A DNA stretch of 33,098 bases, from the IMG/VR virus record IMGVR_UViG_3300017758_000059, positions 1 through 33,098 of that record; one strand, given 5' to 3'. Positions within the stretch are counted from its first letter, which is position 1. Every line of letters starts with the position of its first letter. Source of the DNA: a virus. Positions 32,480-33,098 of the stretch are shown here, one piece after another. The notes under the pieces are model-generated. The model was not told the origin of the DNA and made no database searches. It saw nothing but the letters and a program-made list of their open reading frames with translations. The position numbers and the translations under genes are program-made.

Positions 32480-33098
32480 GCAAAGAATGTATTGGCGGTA
32501 AATGTCTTCTGAACCAAGCAGTTACCCTTGGCTCAGGTATCCATAGATTATTGGTTGGTACTCAACTAGATGATCAGTTTGGAACAATAAAAGGTCTTAT
32601 TGATCCTTCAGGGAAAAACCTGAATTTGAATGTATCCAGCAATAAAAACCTTTTGAAAGAAGAACCAGTTGGTAATGGACTGGTGCGTGCATTAGATATT
32701 GCTCGCGATCTAGCAACTAAAGAAAATAAACTTGACGCACTCGTCGAAGCTTCTAACTTGTCAGGTGCATCTTTTGCATATGACGGGAACTCAGCAAAAC
32801 GATTATTAGATAACTCAGGACTTTCAGAGTATTCTGCCCTTACACAAATTCCATCTGTTCTCGCCAGCAACTTTATCCACCCTGATGCAGGAGTCAATGG
32901 TGATGTAATACCCCTGCCTGTTATCCCTGCTCCTGAGGATGGGGACACACCTGCAGCATCACTTCCAGAAGGAGACAATAATAAATTACCTCCGGTCTTA
33001 CAATATCCACATGATGCACTTTATGATAAAGGTGCTCAAGATTACATGAAAATTGAGAGATTCAAGTATTCTCCACCAAATGCAAATGCAATAACAGA
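32476..33098 (+). CDS. gp48-like baseplate protein, N-terminal part (cut by window edge)
   Basis: An open frame of at least 207 codons starting at the ATG at 32476 (ATGA overlap with the upstream gene) and running past the window end. The N-terminus has MSKECIGGKCLLNQ with two Cys, a helical Ser/Asn-rich middle and an acidic, Pro-rich linker near residues 140-170. Near the end VLQYPHDALYDKGAQDYMKI is followed by FKYSPP. A YP...DYxxIxxxxYxP phrase is usual in gp48-type baseplate-tail-tube proteins of marine T4-like phages. Identification rests on that phrase and on position. Confidence 0.5.
   Translation, partial: MSKECIGGKCLLNQAVTLGSGIHRLLVGTQLDDQFGTIKGLIDPSGKNLNLNVSSNKNLLKEEPVGNGLVRALDIARDLATKENKLDALVEASNLSGASFAYDGNSAKRLLDNSGLSEYSALTQIPSVLASNFIHPDAGVNGDVIPLPVIPAPEDGDTPAASLPEGDNNKLPPVLQYPHDALYDKGAQDYMKIERFKYSPPNANAIT

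Noticed and set aside
32574-32978. Minus-strand open frame of 134 codons near the right edge
   Set aside because: It lies opposite the gp48-like frame, which has an ATGA link to its upstream gene and recognisable phrases.

Overview
The window looks like part of the genome of a T4-like marine myovirus, closest in gene content to the cyanophage and pelagic T4-like group. The case rests on a recognisable T4-type baseplate hub and neck set (gp26-, gp27-, gp5-, gp4- and probable gp48-like proteins). It is supported by very large marine-type fibre proteins, a CobS-like AAA ATPase, a 2-oxoglutarate oxygenase, a lipopolysaccharide-sugar gene pair, and T4-type late promoters (TAAATA core) 21 to 33 bases before start codons. 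No photosynthesis gene, tRNA, integrase or CRISPR array is visible. The host cannot be fixed from this window alone.

Layout. 1-4249 (minus): CobS-like MoxR/AAA ATPase (cut by the window edge), its VWA partner carrying an HExGH motif, a small SH3-like protein and a VOC-fold protein. 4294-5858 (plus): a two-gene sugar cassette, a CMP-Kdo synthetase homologue and a SIS-HAD fusion. 5824-20589 (minus): a putative glycosyltransferase, a small fibre-linked protein, a Gly/Asn-rich adhesin-like protein, fibre proteins of 464, 621, 779 and 1892 residues, a small virion protein and a 2OG-Fe(II) oxygenase. 20651-31598 (minus): three small unknowns, an EGPE-domain structural protein, a beta-helix protein, gp5 (interrupted by a stop codon), a small acidic protein, gp27-like hub, a glycine-zipper protein, a protein with a lysozyme-like domain, a small hub-linked protein, gp26-like protein and a tail-tube-fold protein. 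31633-33098 (plus): gp4-like head-completion nuclease, a conserved unknown, and the start of a gp48-like baseplate protein.

How the parts fit. The minus-strand block from 20.6 to 31.6 kb encodes the central hub and puncturing apparatus. Functions fused in T4 gp5 (OB fold, lysozyme, beta-helix needle) appear here on separate proteins. The fibre block beside it should determine host binding. The sugar cassette and neighbouring glycosyltransferase could modify host surface glycans or virion proteins.

Most striking observation: the gp5-like gene has an in-frame amber TAG at 24579-24581, exactly at the end of its OB fold. The same frame continues with conserved-looking sequence for 620 codons. 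The TAG lies in the loop of a small potential hairpin. Two of the three TAG stops I found at gene ends are backed by a TGA within two codons. Whether this is readthrough, a split gene, a population variant or a base error cannot be settled from the sequence.
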